From positions 372,001 through 436,000 of the forward strand of contig JBBPEB010000029.1 of NCBI GenBank assembly GCA_039096225.1: DNA of 64,000 nt, given 5' to 3'. How positions within the stretch are numbered: position 1 is the first letter of the stretch; every line of letters begins with the position of its first letter. The stretch is from Blastocystis sp. Blastoise. Lineage: Eukaryota > Sar > Bigyra > Opalinata > Blastocystidae. Shown in pieces: positions 1 through 25,954 of this stretch. The position numbers and the translations under genes were made by a program. Below the pieces are notes generated by a model. The model ran no database searches. It saw nothing but the letters and a program-made list of their open reading frames with translations, and was not told the DNA's origin.

Positions 1-169
1 TATTTATTATTTAAATGATTATTTATTATATATATATACAATATTTTATGTTATTATATATGTATATATAATAATTTTGATTATTATTATTTAATATGAT
101 TATTTAATATTTATTATTACATATATGTATACTATTATTATATATTCATATATATATATATATATATAG

Positions 170-600
170 GGTCACAGTTGGATTACTGCTCCTGCTGAAT
201 ATACACATACTGATGTTGCTCCTGTTAAATGTTATATACCTAAGAAATGTATTCATACTTGGTATATATATATATATTATTATTATTATTTCTTTTTATC
301 ATTATAGAATTACTAGTCATTTATTATTATTGTAATTTCTATTTTATTATTATTATATTTAGTATTTTTGTCATTATAAAATTGATTTTATTATTATACT
401 TATAATGATTATACTTATCTATATAGGTCAGGCCATACTAATGCTGTTCAATCTATTCAGTTCTTCCCTGAAACATCACATCTACTTCTCTCTGCTTCTA
501 TGGATAAAAAGATTAAAATATGGGAAGTATATGATAAGAAACAATGTAAACGAACTTATATAGATAATCTATATTATTATACTTATTATTATTATACATA

Positions 601-637
<37 letters not shown>

Positions 638-1687
638 CATATTATTATTATCATTATTATACATTAATTATTATCATATTATTATTATTATATTCATGAA
701 ACTTATTATACTTATATTATATAGTTATATGGGTCACAATGGAGGTGTACGTTCTGCTGCGTTTAATTATGATGGAACACAATTCTTATCTGCTTCATTT
801 GATCGTAATATAAAATTATGGGATACCGAAACAGGTAAATGTATATATAATTATACAAAAGGTACAATTCCCTTCCAAGTCGCTTGGTCTCCTTTAGATC
901 ATAATATGTTTATTGCTCCTTGTCAAGATTGTAATGCTCATCAATTTGATATACGTACAGGGGAAGTATATATATATATATATATATATACATATATATT
1001 ACAATTTAATTTCTTTATATTTCTATAAAAATAATATCAAATACTATAAATATATATATATATTATATACAATTATCTATTATATTTAGTATCTACTATT
1101 ATATATATATATTCACTTTGATTTCTTTATATTTCTATAAAAATACTATTAAATGCTATAAATATATATAGTTAATTCAGACATATTCAGCTCATTTAGG
1201 TCCAGTAAATACTGTAACGTTCTTTAACGACGGTAAACGATTTGCAACTACATCTGATGATAAGAGTATACTTATTTGGGATTATGGTATTAATCCTCCT
1301 ATTAAAGAAGTTCGTGATGTTTCTATGTCCTCTATGCCAAGTGTAACATTATCATCAACAAAAGATAATTTATTCTGTCAATCTCTAAATAATCAAATTG
1401 TTACTTATTCTATTACAGATGATAGTGTTCATCAAAATGGACGTAAACGTTTCAGAGGTCACGTGCTTCAAGGGTACGCATGCCAAATAGCCAATAGTCC
1501 TGATGGTCAGCTGATCTCCTGTGGTGATGGTAACGGTAATGTATATTTCTGGTCCTATAAAAGTTGTAAAATGATGAAAATGTTTAAAGCTCACAATACA
1601 GCTACTGTTGGCTGTATATGGCAACCGAATCAACCAAGTAGAATGGTTACTAGTTGCTGGGATGGTACTATTAAATACTGGGATTAA
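170..1687 (+). CDS. CDC40: PRP17/CDC40 splicing factor, 3' part
   Basis: WD40-repeat protein of the second catalytic step of pre-mRNA splicing, acting in the spliceosome. The 5' end lies before the window. Exons 170-261, 427-555, 725-965 and 1172-1687 (TAA) give 325 residues in frame. They begin at the conserved PKK-IHTWSGH segment and carry successive WD blades (IKIWEVY, LWDTETGKC, ILIWDYG) to a terminal IKYWD, exactly where human PRP17 ends. The family-specific run GYACQIANSPDG..SGDGNGNVYFW is present. Introns 1 and 3 are GT-AG. Intron 2 (556-724) has no GT donor that keeps frame: the only GT nearby, at 546, gives the wrong phase. The required join CKRT-YMGH uses the repeat TTATAT present at both borders. 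Identity is confident; the intron 2 border is inferred from homology. Confidence 0.92.
556..724 (+). other. Non-GT intron in PRP17, flanked by TTATAT repeats
   Basis: The insert separates conserved CKRT from YMGHNGG. It starts TTATATAG and ends TATATAG, and the next exon again starts TTATAT. Removing one repeat copy plus the insert restores the WD40 frame. No GT in the right phase exists across 541-724. Confidence 0.7.
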
Positions 1688-2313
1688 AAACATAATCTCT
1701 TTATATATATAATATATATTAACTGTTTTATTAATTTATATAGATTCCAGATTATTCTATATAGTTTTTAAATCATTTTTTTTCTATTATTTAAATAGAT
1801 AAATTGTGATATCTTTTTTTCTTCTATTTATCATTTGTAGGAATATTTTATGTATTTTTTTTGTTATTTGAATTATTCTATTTGATTCAATATTTTAGTT
1901 ATATGCTTTTTTACACTATATTTTTTTATATACAGAAAAAATCAAATTTTTAAATATAATTTCTAAAGACTTCTATTTCAATAACAATACATATATATTA
2001 AAATGCACTGAATTCTATTTATACAATGATAATACAAAATATAAAACTTTTCTAATATATAAAGAAAAAGATTATCATATATATAAATATGAAAAATGTT
2101 AATAAACTATTCTATAATACTAATAGAAAAATTTATAAATATTCGCAAACAAATAAAAAAAAGATAATAATAGTATAAACATATAAGTGTTAATTATTTC
2201 GAGATCATATTATTTTCAATTACAAATAATTCAAAGAAAATTAAATAAAAATAAATAGAAAAACAATAATATATATAAATAATAATAGAATATATATAAA
2301 CATGATTATATTG
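1688..2313. other. Convergent spacer PRP17/DONSON
   Basis: AT-rich 3' flank shared by two converging genes. I see no coding exon, RNA gene or notable repeat. Confidence 0.6.
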
Positions 2314-5008
<2,695 letters not shown>

Positions 5009-5352
5009 CAATTTCTTGAAAAAGAGTAAATTAAATAAATACCTGTTCTGAATCTGTCTGCGTTTTTTTTCAGATGTTTCCACTATTTTTTTTTACTTTT
5101 CTCAATTTTGAGTGGTGTTTCAATAAATTTCCATGTTTTTCATGTTATTAACCCCCTTTTCGATTTGTATTTCTTTTTATGAAGAAAAGTCATGATTATT
5201 GTAATGTAAACAGTGCAAAACTTATAAATAATCGTGGAACAAAAAACATCTAGAATTGTGGCTCTTTGGTTCTCCAAATTCCAAATTCATTTCCATTTGT
5301 GTATTTTTTTTACTTTATTTGTTATTTGTTGTTGTTTCTTGTTATCGTTGAC
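5009..5352. promoter_or_regulatory. Divergent 5' region DONSON / ROK kinase
   Basis: About 340 bases between two divergent start codons, less TA-repetitive than the introns and carrying poly-T tracts. It must hold both promoters, but I recognise no specific element. An in-frame upstream start at 5266 would add a hydrophobic leader to the kinase; ATG at 5353 is preferred because it follows directly with a compact signal anchor. Confidence 0.4.
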
Positions 5353-7094
<1,742 letters not shown>

Positions 7095-7545
7095 ATATTA
7101 ATATATGTAATTTTTATTCATCATCATTTTTTATTTTGATGGTTTAACATGTATTTTACATTCTATTTTGTTTTTGTTTATAATTTCATGCTTTTTTTTT
7201 AACTAAAAAATAAGAGATTAAGCAAACACATTCTGTATCTGTTTCTTAGCTTTTTCGTACACTAAAAATAATGAAACACCAATTCGTTAAAAAATCATTT
7301 TCATAAATTATTAAAAAACAATCCTATTTGTTACAATTAAAAACGACTTCATGGTCTACATTGACTAAATATGCCAAAAATTAATCATTTCTAGTCCTGA
7401 ATAACAAAAAAAAATGTATAACAAGAAAACTGATTAAATTTTCATCCTAGAACTGAATTTACAATTACTATTAAAAAAAAAATTAAAAACAAAACAATAT
7501 TCTTGTTGTGATTATCAATTCAAATACGCCTCTAATATCAAAGAA
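7095..7545. promoter_or_regulatory. Spacer ROK kinase / PCF11
   Basis: Tandem-gene spacer of 450 bases with poly-A and poly-T tracts. No coding potential seen. It presumably holds the kinase poly(A) site and the PCF11 promoter. Confidence 0.4.
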
Positions 7546-8020
7546 ATGAGCTTAACAGAATACGATCGTCATGTATTAGATGATTTCCATAAAGATATTG
7601 ACAAATTGCGTATTCAATATACAAAAGACTTTATTGATAGGCTTACAGAGACAGCTAAATTAAATGTAAACCTTCGTGAATATCTTATCAATGATCTTAT
7701 CACTAAAATAAATAATGTTTCACCGAAGGAATGCTTAGGATTCTTATATCTTCTTGATTCTATTATTCGATATGCTGATGTCTCATATCGTGAATGTGTT
7801 CAACCTCGAATTGTTATTCTCATGTCTAGTTGTTATTATGGTAATCCTGTTATTAGACCCAAGTTAGAAAAACTTTTAAATATCTGGTTAGCAGAATCTA
7901 TTTTTCCTACAAATATATTTCTTTCTATTTGTGTATATATTTAATATATATTTTAGTATATTATTTGAATGATTATCTATTTTTTTTAATCACATTATTA
8001 TATATTTTGAAAAAAAAATC

Positions 8021-8057
<37 letters not shown>

Positions 8058-10314
8058 ACAATATATTTCGTCAATGCCATATTCAAGTAAAATTAAGTTT
8101 TCCCTCCCAAAATCAACTTGTCAATCTCCCTCCACCTACTATAGTTTCCACAGTTTCCACTTCTGAGAATATTATTCCTAGGTCTTTACCAAGATTCTCA
8201 CCTGGTCATTCCTATCCTTCTCAATATAATAATATTAACAATAATAATGATAATATGGTTGGATATGATAACATAAACTCTATTTCACAGTCACAAAACC
8301 CCTATATACAAAATAATACGAATAATAATATACCTCCAAATAACTATTTACCTCCAAATATTGATAATGGCCGTTATCGTTATGATACTATATCCAATGA
8401 ATCTAATAGTGTTCCCAGTAGTATTCAGCAACCGATTCCTGACGACACACAATCAGAAAGTATATTATATTATTATATTTATGTTTGTATTTATTAGGTT
8501 TATATTTATATTATATTAATTTATATTTATTAAATTCTTTTATTATAATTACGATATTATTTTATAGAGTCAGTTATACCCTCAAAAATTAATAAAGCAT
8601 TATTTGAAGAAGAGGTACCACGAGTATATTTATATATGTTATATTGTTTAAATACTATTATATATATACAATATTATTTATTTCCTATTTATATATATAT
8701 ATATATTTATTATTTATAAACTATAATGAATATATAAAAATATATAAATTATAATATGAATATATATAGACATTATTACAGCACGTTGAATATATATATA
8801 AAGTATTACAATATAATATAAAGAATAATAAATTCGATGAATCAGCAGAGTCACACGATGACGTCATTCGTGCGGGTGAACTGACTCCCGAACAATTAGA
8901 AATTCTATTAAATATTCCAAAGAATCCTGAATGTAAAGGTATATTTTATTATACTAGGTTATTATTATCATTATTAATTATTATTAATGTTAACACTATT
9001 ATTATTATTATCGATATATATATTTTTCAACATTTTTAAAGTTTTATTTCTTTATATTATATTATATATATATACATTTTTAGATCGTTATGATTTTTCA
9101 CATATAAATGATGATGTTTCTTATGCCGTTATAAACCGTTACAAGAACCCCCCTGGAAATAAATGTTCCAATTGTGGAGCACGTTTATTAGAAGATGAAG
9201 TATATCCATATATAATACTAATAATAGTTCTATTGTTTTTAATATAATTCTTGTTGATGTGATTAATATTATATTATATTATATATATATATATATTACA
9301 TTTAATATATCATCATAAATATATCATAATACATTTATAATACAATAATAGATTACACATTTATATATATAAATATATAGATAGATGATCATTATATGGA
9401 TCACATGAAGATAAATAAAGAGCATAAAGAGATGAAGACGTATAGAGGATGGTATAGTACTAAAGAGGAATGGATAGAACAAAAAAATATCAATAATAAT
9501 CAACAAGAGAAACAAGTATCATAATTATTCATATTCTATAATTTATATATATTATTGTTTAAAAGTATTATTTTGTTTTATATTTTATTCATTTACTATT
9601 TTATGTTATATTATTATTTATGTTATAAATTTTGTTATATTTATTCATTATTTATTATCAAGACTAATAATAATAATTATATCTATATATAGGATGAACT
9701 AAAAGAGCAAGAACATATAGTAATACAAGATCTATTACATTCGACTTGTGAAACTTGTGGTGAACCATTCTTAACTGAATTCAGAGATGATATTGAAGGC
9801 GGAAAATGGGTGTATATATATATATATATATATAGTTATATATATATATATATTTCTATGATTCTCATCAACATATATATATATATATATATTATATTAT
9901 TCTTATATACAAATCTTCATTATTTCAATAACTATATATAACTATATATTTATTTCTATGATTCTCATCAATATATATATATATATTTGTTATATTATTC
10001 TTATATACAAATCTTCATTATTTCTATAACTATATATATATAGTTATTTGAATGCAATTCGTTCTGAAGAAGATGGTTTAATATATCATTATGATTGCTA
10101 TATGCAAGAAAAGAAAGAAGAAGAAGAAGAAGAAAATGATACTATATCGAATACTAAAGAGAATTCTATGAATATAAATTCTAAAAATACAATCTCTAAT
10201 TCATCAAATAATATATATGATAATAACAAGAATAAGGATATAGACATAGAAATGAATAATCAATATGATTTTATAAATAATCATGATTTTGATCAAAATG
10301 ATTTCCAATTTTAA
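7546..10314 (+). CDS. PCF11: PCF11-like mRNA cleavage and termination factor
   Basis: Subunit of cleavage factor II that couples 3'-end cleavage to the RNA polymerase II C-terminal domain. Eight exons (7546-7932, 8057-8459, 8568-8623, 8770-8938, 9084-9199, 9381-9515, 9693-9811, 10044-10314) give 551 residues. Residues 1-125 form a CTD-interacting domain (YDRHVLDDFHKDI..., ECLGFLYLLDSIIR..., KLLNIWLAESIFP). A proline/asparagine-rich linker follows. Two zinc modules typical of PCF11 close the protein: CSNCGARLLEDE with HYMDHMKIN, then GWYSTKEEW, then CETCGEPF with LIYHYDCYM. Exon 7 must end with GT|GT for phase. The tail after residue 480 is acidic and Asn-rich. It is compact relative to yeast and animal homologues. 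Confidence 0.85.
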
Positions 10315-10999
10315 TATTCTCTAATTAGTTTCATATTTTAAAATTTTGTTCATTCTCCTCTGCCACCGTAATTATGTTTTTATTTTATGTTCCGTTTTCT
10401 TATGTGACTCTCTACGTATTCTATTCATTTAATGTTGTTTTTATTCTCATTTATTGCAAAACATCTTTCTAATTATTTTATTTCAATTTCATACTATTTA
10501 AAATATTTTTAAACTTTATAATGATTCTTTAATTCCATATAACAATAATAAAAAACTTCATTTCGCTAAAAAATATCGTTATTATCGATAAAATAAAAAG
10601 AGTATTTAATTATTAAGACATTATATTTCATATTGTGTATCATTTTTCATAAAATCATTTAATAAAAATCAAAATGTTCAAACCAAATGTCAATAACTAC
10701 AACATTTTTTATGTTCTCTTATTATTTATTCTAGAGTTTTATAAATAACTAAAAATCAAACTTTTTCTTTAGTATTAGAGAAATGATCATCAAAAAGAAC
10801 TAAAACATAAAAAAAACAAAATTCAGAAAGATTCATCTTTGTTTCCCCATGATTTTTCGTTTATTCTTCAGTATATTTCGAAAATAATTTCTTTCAATAT
10901 CATGAACAACGTCTGTTGTATTTTCTACAGAAATGAAAATTGCTTTTAAACTTTAATAAAAAAGTTTTTCTTAGATTTCTCATTTTTTAATTAGAAAGA
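10315..10999. promoter_or_regulatory. Spacer PCF11 / pseudokinase
   Basis: About 685 bases, less repetitive than introns, with no exon recognised. Contains the 5' flank of the pseudokinase gene. Confidence 0.4.
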
Positions 11000-18524
<7,525 letters not shown>

Positions 18525-19811
18525 AGATATTAAATAGATATCTATATATGTATTTTTTTTTATATATACCAGTTGTTTCTAATTATTCATGAATACTATT
18601 ATTTATTACTATTCTCTTTTTATATATATTATATTTATATATATTCGTTAGTCAACATTATTTCAAATCATAAATATCTATTTTCTTTAATAACTAAGAT
18701 CTTTAAATTTCTTAGTTTTTTTTTGTTTTTGTTTTCAATATTTTTATACTATTTATTCCTTTTTCATATATATATATTACTAGTTTTTGTTATCTAGTTA
18801 TATATGTTCTATATACATTTATATATTAATATTTGTTAAACTTCTATACATTTTTTTATGGTGTTTTGTTTAAAGTAATTATTATTAGAATATCATTAGT
18901 GTTTTATATTAAACTTAATCTACATACTATCATACAATAGCAATTCACATAAATAATATATTATTTATAAAATGAGAAATAAAACTATTTATTTTTTTCA
19001 TTTTCATTATTCATAAGACATAACGATCATAATATGATATATATTTAAAGCAACAAAACAAAATATTGGCGTTGAACCTTGAACAATAAAAAGGATAGAC
19101 AAGTATATTGAAATGAAAAGATATATATTATATAAAGAAGATATATAAAATGAGTATAAAGAATTCTATGGTTAGAAAACTGAATAGTATTATATTTTGA
19201 GTAATAAGAGAAGATATATCAAGAATTAGAACCAAGATATATCTATATAATATTGGAATAAGAAAAATAAAATATTGTATGATGATAATAATATTATTAG
19301 TTATATACTGTTTCTATATGTATATAAATAATAAGAATAATAATAGATATTGATATGAAAATATATATGATATATAGGTAATATAGATATAGTTACAAAA
19401 TATAAAATAATAAACGAATATCATCATAAAAAATGAATAAAAATTTGTTAAGAATATAGTTTAATAAAAAATTCTTTTTCAAAAGAAAACATGTTATGAA
19501 ATAAAATAAGTATAAAGAAGAAGATACACAATAATCAGTAAGTATCCATATAAATTAAAAAAATAAGAAAAAATGTTTATTATTCACTTGATATACAAGA
19601 ATAATATTATATATAGATAATATATATGATAAAAAAAAAAGGTATTATAGAAATTAAATAATATATATAAAGAATCATCTATGTATCTTATTATATATAA
19701 TTAAAAAAGAAATAATAATATTACTTGAATATTTATATATATGTTGAAAGAATTTTTTATTTTAAACATTAGATAATTTTCTAGCTAACAATAAGCAGTA
19801 TTCACTTGGCG
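18525..19811. other. Convergent spacer, about 1.3 kb
   Basis: 3' flank of two converging genes. A/T-rich with purine-biased stretches. I find no conserved exon, RNA gene or transposon. Confidence 0.55.
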
Positions 19812-20755
19812 CTAATATATCACAGATTGGACAGCAGAATAGCTTATATGAATAGTCTCCTTTAATTGACTATATAAGATCTTTTCATCGAAATAATTGG
19901 AAACTGTTGCATTTTCTACAAAATATTGATCAGGTACACTAAATGAATAATAAATAAGAAGAACTCCGTCATTTGACATGAAAGTAAAACTCTTTAATTG
20001 AGAAATAGGGACCTTGCTAGATATTAAAAAAGATCTATATATAGATATAAATATATCAGGTTGAATCCACATATTTTTGAAATCATAGAATCCTAATAAT
20101 AATTTATAATTAGTTGTACGTATTTCAGCAAATTTAACTGTTATTGGAAAATAATTTAATTTTTCTTGTTTACAGAAATATGTTATATACAATAGCTTTT
20201 GACTTTCTATTTCTTTATAAGTATTTACATAATAATTTACTGGAATACGTACATCTTGGTTTGGAAGTTGACAATACTCATTAGTATTATATAAAGTAGC
20301 TTGACTATTAAGAAGAGAAGATGAAGAACCAAATGGAGCATTAGGATAATTAATAATATTACTTATATATAATTTTCTTTTAGAAGAAGATGAAAAAGAA
20401 TAAAAATCTCTATTTGAACCATAATATGCATGAAGGAAAAGAGAATTAGTGGACTATATATAATATATTATAAATAATAATATATAATAATATACATCAT
20501 CGCTAGTTGTATAATTTGTAGTAATAAGAAGATCTGTAAGTTGATATGAATAAGTATTCACAAAGGTTCTTGCTAAAGATACTAATAAAGAATAAATATC
20601 ATCAATAGTTGTCGTTAATTGCATAGAATACTCTAATGATTCTAAAGCTTTTCCAGGAATAGAAACTGGTTTAGGATCTATATAATGATAATAATGTAGA
20701 TAATAATGTAGATAATAATATAGATAATAATGTAGATAATAATAATAAATATAAC

Positions 20756-20835
<80 letters not shown>

Positions 20836-23800
20836 CATACAACAAAGATCTTTATTAATATCATTAGACCAAGTAGGCGTATCGGATATATAATCACAAA
20901 ATAATTTATAGTAACCATATTGATTGTCATTAGTACAATTGACAACAGCATTCTTCAATATATCAGTTTCAGGATATAAATAGGAATCAATAGTTTTAGC
21001 AGGACAAGTAGCATCATTAGGATAACATTTATTATTAATAACAACTTCATTATCATTACAAGGAGTACATAAATAATTATTACCATTTAATGAAGTTACA
21101 AAACCATTTATACACTCTTCACATTCATTACCATTATAATATGCAGTACCAGTACAAGGAGTAGAACCATTAAATATACATTCACTACTATTAGGTTCTT
21201 CCCATTCACCATCATAATTACACAATCTAGATTGATTACCTTCATAATATTGAGGACAAGAAATAGAAGCAGTACAATCAGAATGAGTGGCTGGCCAATT
21301 ATTATCAACTGAACATAATAAATCAATAACTGTTATAGAAATTTGAGATAAATCTATAAGAACACCTTCATTATTTGTATAAGAGAGAGTATAAGTAGTA
21401 GTAGGAGATGCACTAGTAGGAGTACCATATAGTTTTTGAGACTTAGAATCTATCATAATACCATCAGGAAGAGAAGGAGAACTTGTAATAACAGTATCAA
21501 TGGCATCCATTGTATAAAATTGCTCATATTTATGTCCTTTTATCATAATAATAGATGTTTCTTCAAAATATAATTCAGAAGGATTCATCTTTATACATGT
21601 TTCATCACCTTCAATTCCTTGTAATGTACCATCGCTACATAAACGTTTAGCATTACTGGTATATCCTTTTGGACAAATCTTATATGAATATTTATCATAT
21701 CTAGATAAAGACCATTCATCATTTACACAACCACTACTAGGAATACTAGAATAACTTAGTTCATTTAGAACAGTCATACTTTCACTTTCACTTTCAGATA
21801 TATTTGGATCTGTTCCACATTCTGTGATTCTCATACGATAAGAATTATAACATTTATTTAGATATAAGGGTCCATAATAGTCTACACTCATACTGATTCC
21901 ATCTATTAAAGATAGTTCATCCCATTGTGCACCATTATTATAAGTTCCTTCTATTGCAATAGATACAGGACTATAGGATATACTCATAGAATGCAAGTAA
22001 AATAGAGAATATTTATTTATATCTATACATATTTCATCATTATATGTATATGTGAATATAGTATTTGAACATTTATTAAGTACTTTTATGTACGAAAAAA
22101 TATCATTATCATATATTTTACTTAATGGATATTTAGGATCTACATCACCGTTAACAGACCATGAACCTTCTATTGGTGAGTCTACTTGATTAAACAATTC
22201 AATTACTATTGAAAGTTCATTCTTTGGTTGAATAATGTTATTATATCTATGTATTTCAATAGCAATTACATTATCACCCATGAGATATATACTTGGATCA
22301 ATATAGGTACTTATAACAGATTTAAATGATTTATATTCAGTATATCCAGTTGTTGCTAATGTATTATATTCAATGTTATCACCATCATTCATATTTACTC
22401 TTCTCACTTCATAACCATTTATATATATAATCAGACCAGCATATGTTGATACTGTAATATCTAATTGATAATTTGTAGGTATTGCTTTATCTATGCTATA
22501 ATGTATTCTATAATATTGAGTTATACTATCTTCAGGAACATCAGGAAGAGAAGAAGAAGAAGGAACAGTAGACCATAGATTATCATTAAATAAATTAGTA
22601 GTCCAATGTTTAGGAGGATTAATATTATCATATGAATAAACAATAGGTATCTTGGATGCATCCGCATATTGAAGGAAAGATAAAACAACTTCTTTATCCT
22701 GATTAAATTTACTAAAATATTTATTATTGACATAAATATGGGATACTGAATGAGATACTCCAGACATAATAGACATAGATAAGGAATATTCTGATGGAGA
22801 TAAACATACATTATATTCTTCTGAACTTTTTTTATATATATGATAATTATTTATAATGTGTTGAGATGTCATAGAACTAACTAATTCTATTTTATAAGCA
22901 GCTCCTTGTTCATATTCTAATTGGATATTAACAAAACTATAAGGAAATTGACATGATTGAATGGAGATAGTTAATGTATAATCACATTGGGTATTTGTTA
23001 TAGATATAGCATGAATAGTATAATCAATATTGCCAGTCTCTCCATGAATAATACCATGTATTGAGCCATTAGTAGTATCAAATGATACTCCATCAGGAAG
23101 AGAAGGAGTTATAGTTAAATCATGATAATAATCGAAATTAATAAATGATATAAATATAGTTGTATTATCATAAACATAATAATGATTAGAAGATGTAGAT
23201 AATAATGGTATTGATTCAGATGTAATATCATCTACGAATAATTCAATTTCAGATATATAATAATCATTCTTAGCTTTATTAATCATATTATTTGTTAATG
23301 TGAATTCTAATTTATTGATTACAGTAGTAACATCAGACAAGAAGAAACATCTTCTTTGAGAAGTATAAGTATTAAATTCATCTGATACAACTGATTGTAC
23401 ATAACTATTGCCATATACATCTATAGTTTCCAGTTTCCATGATGTTGGCGCATAAATAAAATTATCAAAATCATAACTTATACAATATTTATTTATCAAT
23501 TTATATCCACCATTAGTTGTTATTGATAATATAGGGTTTGTATTATCTGACTTACCTCTTACAATTATGCTTGACGAATATGTTAAATCAAATATTTCAA
23601 GTGGAGAATCAAAAGAGGACGCATTTTCTACTGTTACATCATAATCACTATAGACTGGAAAACTAGTATCTACAACCATTATAAGAGATGCGTCAAATGC
23701 AACCTCATGATTTTTATTGTAGAATACTAATGCAGAAATAGTAATAGTTTCTTGATTATCAAATAGAGAGAGAGGACCTGTTACGGTTTTCTTTATATAT

Positions 23801-25382
23801 GTAGAGGCATCTCCTGAATCCAAATAATCATCTTTAAATCCATATACAGCGAGTTCATGATTATTTATATAGACCTTTGTATTTTTGTATGTTTTAAAAC
23901 CTAATATAAAATATTTTTGATTAACAATAGAAGGAGTATTAATAGTTCTACGGAATACTATGTATTCAGGTTTAGTAAGATAAATGTTATTACTACCAAA
24001 AATAGTAGGCCACTTCGAATCATCAACAAAAGAACCATACCATTCTGTAGGTAAAGAATAATAAATATTGCTTTTCCATTCAGAATTCATTAACATAGAA
24101 TAAACAGTATTAACATAATATGTTTCAGGAGACTTATACATAGTTCTCATTTTAGTCACAGGAAAGGATACACCCTCTGTTTCATCTATAATATATATAT
24201 TCATAAGTGATTTATCAGACCAAAGACTATTAACTTCTTCTACTAATTCAAAAGACCATATACCTACAGGACCATAGATATCATAGGGGAAATTTGTATT
24301 ATCATATATTGGTTCTATACTACTAAGACCAGTTCCATCTTCTAATTTAATATGAGCTTTTTCATATGAAGTATAATCTTTTGAAACTCTTTCTATATGT
24401 AGATGTGCGCAATAGGAAGGTTCACATTCAACAGTAATATAAAAACCATATTGTTCTGGAGTACTAAATGTCAGATCAGTATAATAAGTAATAACGTATA
24501 AATTAGATGATGGTTCCCTAGGAGTACCATCAATAACACAACCAAACATATATAAGCCAATAGGTAAAGAAGGTCTTACAGAACAATGAACTAATGGATC
24601 AGATATTAAAGTATGAAGATCAATAGATTTAATCTCTTCAAGGACTTTATAGTAATATCGAGGGATATCCTGTAATCTTCGAGAGGCAAGCATAGAGAGG
24701 GTATTCATAGAATCTATAATATATATATTATTAATGTATTTATATATATGTATATACCTTTAGAATCATTAATATAAGTAAGAACATCAAAAGAAGAAAA
24801 AAGTTCAGGACGATCTTCTTTAGTATGTAATTCAATAGCTATTTTTAATATAGTAAAAGAAACAGAGGAAGTAAGTAATTCTTTAGGAATGATAATACTA
24901 TATAAATTATAGAGTAATATTAATGATATATATACTGCTTATAAGTAGGAATATCTTCGAGAGACTGAGAAGGAGTATATTGAGTGATATTAGAGGATCT
25001 ATAAATTAATAATATATAAAAGAATAAATTATATAAAAATTAATAAATTAAACATACTCTGGTAATAAATAAGTATCCACTTTAATTCCATTCACGTAAA
25101 CAATGAATCCACTTTGACTTTGAACAGATAATTGAAGACCAACAAATGAATCATCTACAGTTATATCCTTTCTAAAATAAGTAGTAATTTCAGCATTCTT
25201 GATTTCTTTATTCTTATAGTCTTCACCCCATTCTTCTATCTTACTTTCCTTCCAAGAAGCAGAATCAACCTTTGTAGAATATTTCCAATTCATTCTTGAA
25301 TCAACAAGAGATGATACTATATAAATAATTTATATTAGATTAAGAGATAAGAAAACATATAGATAGATATTAAAAGTATATT

Positions 25383-25415
<33 letters not shown>

Positions 25416-25954
25416 GTTAAAAAATAATTATATACATATAAAAAAAGTTAAAAAAACAAAAATTACATACAGTTAAACTTAATCACTTTCTTTCCATTAC
25501 CATCTTTATTCAGACTTGTTTTCACAAGAATAATTTCGTTATATGTTAACGTTATAAGGGATCCGTCAGCCCACGTAGGAGAGTTCCTATAAAAATAACA
25601 ATAAAAAACAAATAATTACATGAATATACTTTGATAACAATTCTAGATTATAATCAGTATGTCCATCGATACAGACTTTATAATCAACAACTGTATCTTG
25701 AGAAGCAACAGATTCATCATTAAAAGCAAGAGTATTTCTTAAATTGGCAGAATCACCAGAATAAAGTTGAATGATTTCACCAGCATTCTTTGCATATTGT
25801 CTTTGAAGAGTAGCTTCATATTCACCATATGGGCAGGCATAAACAACTATAATAAATTAACAAAAAAGAAATTTAGAATGAAGATAAGTATATGAGATAT
25901 AAGTGTACCCATAAAAATAAATGTAAAAACAAGTATCTGCTTATAGTAATTCAT
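19812..25954 (-). CDS. Large secreted protein with putative Ig-like and Cys-rich modules
   Basis: A signal peptide (MNYYKQILVFTFIFM..., cleavage likely before ACPYG) opens at 25954. Several small exons lead into one giant exon (about 24713 to 20837), then two more exons, ending QSVIY-TAG at 19812, roughly 1,850-1,900 residues. No transmembrane segment is seen after the signal peptide. Two segments match the He_PIG putative Ig pattern (ITPSLPDGVSFDTTNGSIHG and SSPSLPDGIMIDSKSQKLYG). Galactose-binding-like beta-rich repeats with LIIYINGYEV and FIVYVNGIKV occur several times. A Cys-rich region (NGNECEECINGF, CTPCNDNEVV) resembles sushi or hormone-receptor folds. Probably extracellular or cell-surface, possibly an adhesin, but function is inferred only. 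The poly-ATT/AAT intron at 20759-20833 reads as poly-Tyr if translated through. Confidence 0.7.
20759..20833. repeat. (AAT)n microsatellite in intron
   Basis: About twenty-five AAT units within the intron that follows the giant exon of the secreted-protein gene. Confidence 0.9.

Noticed and set aside
1385-1693. 102-codon minus-strand frame
   Set aside because: It is the antisense shadow of the last PRP17 exon, which is conserved on the other strand.
9806-10050. Apparent out-of-phase junction in PCF11 exon 7/8
   Set aside because: Moving the donor two bases to GGGT|GTATAT restores phase and gives GKWVYLNAI, a canonical intron.
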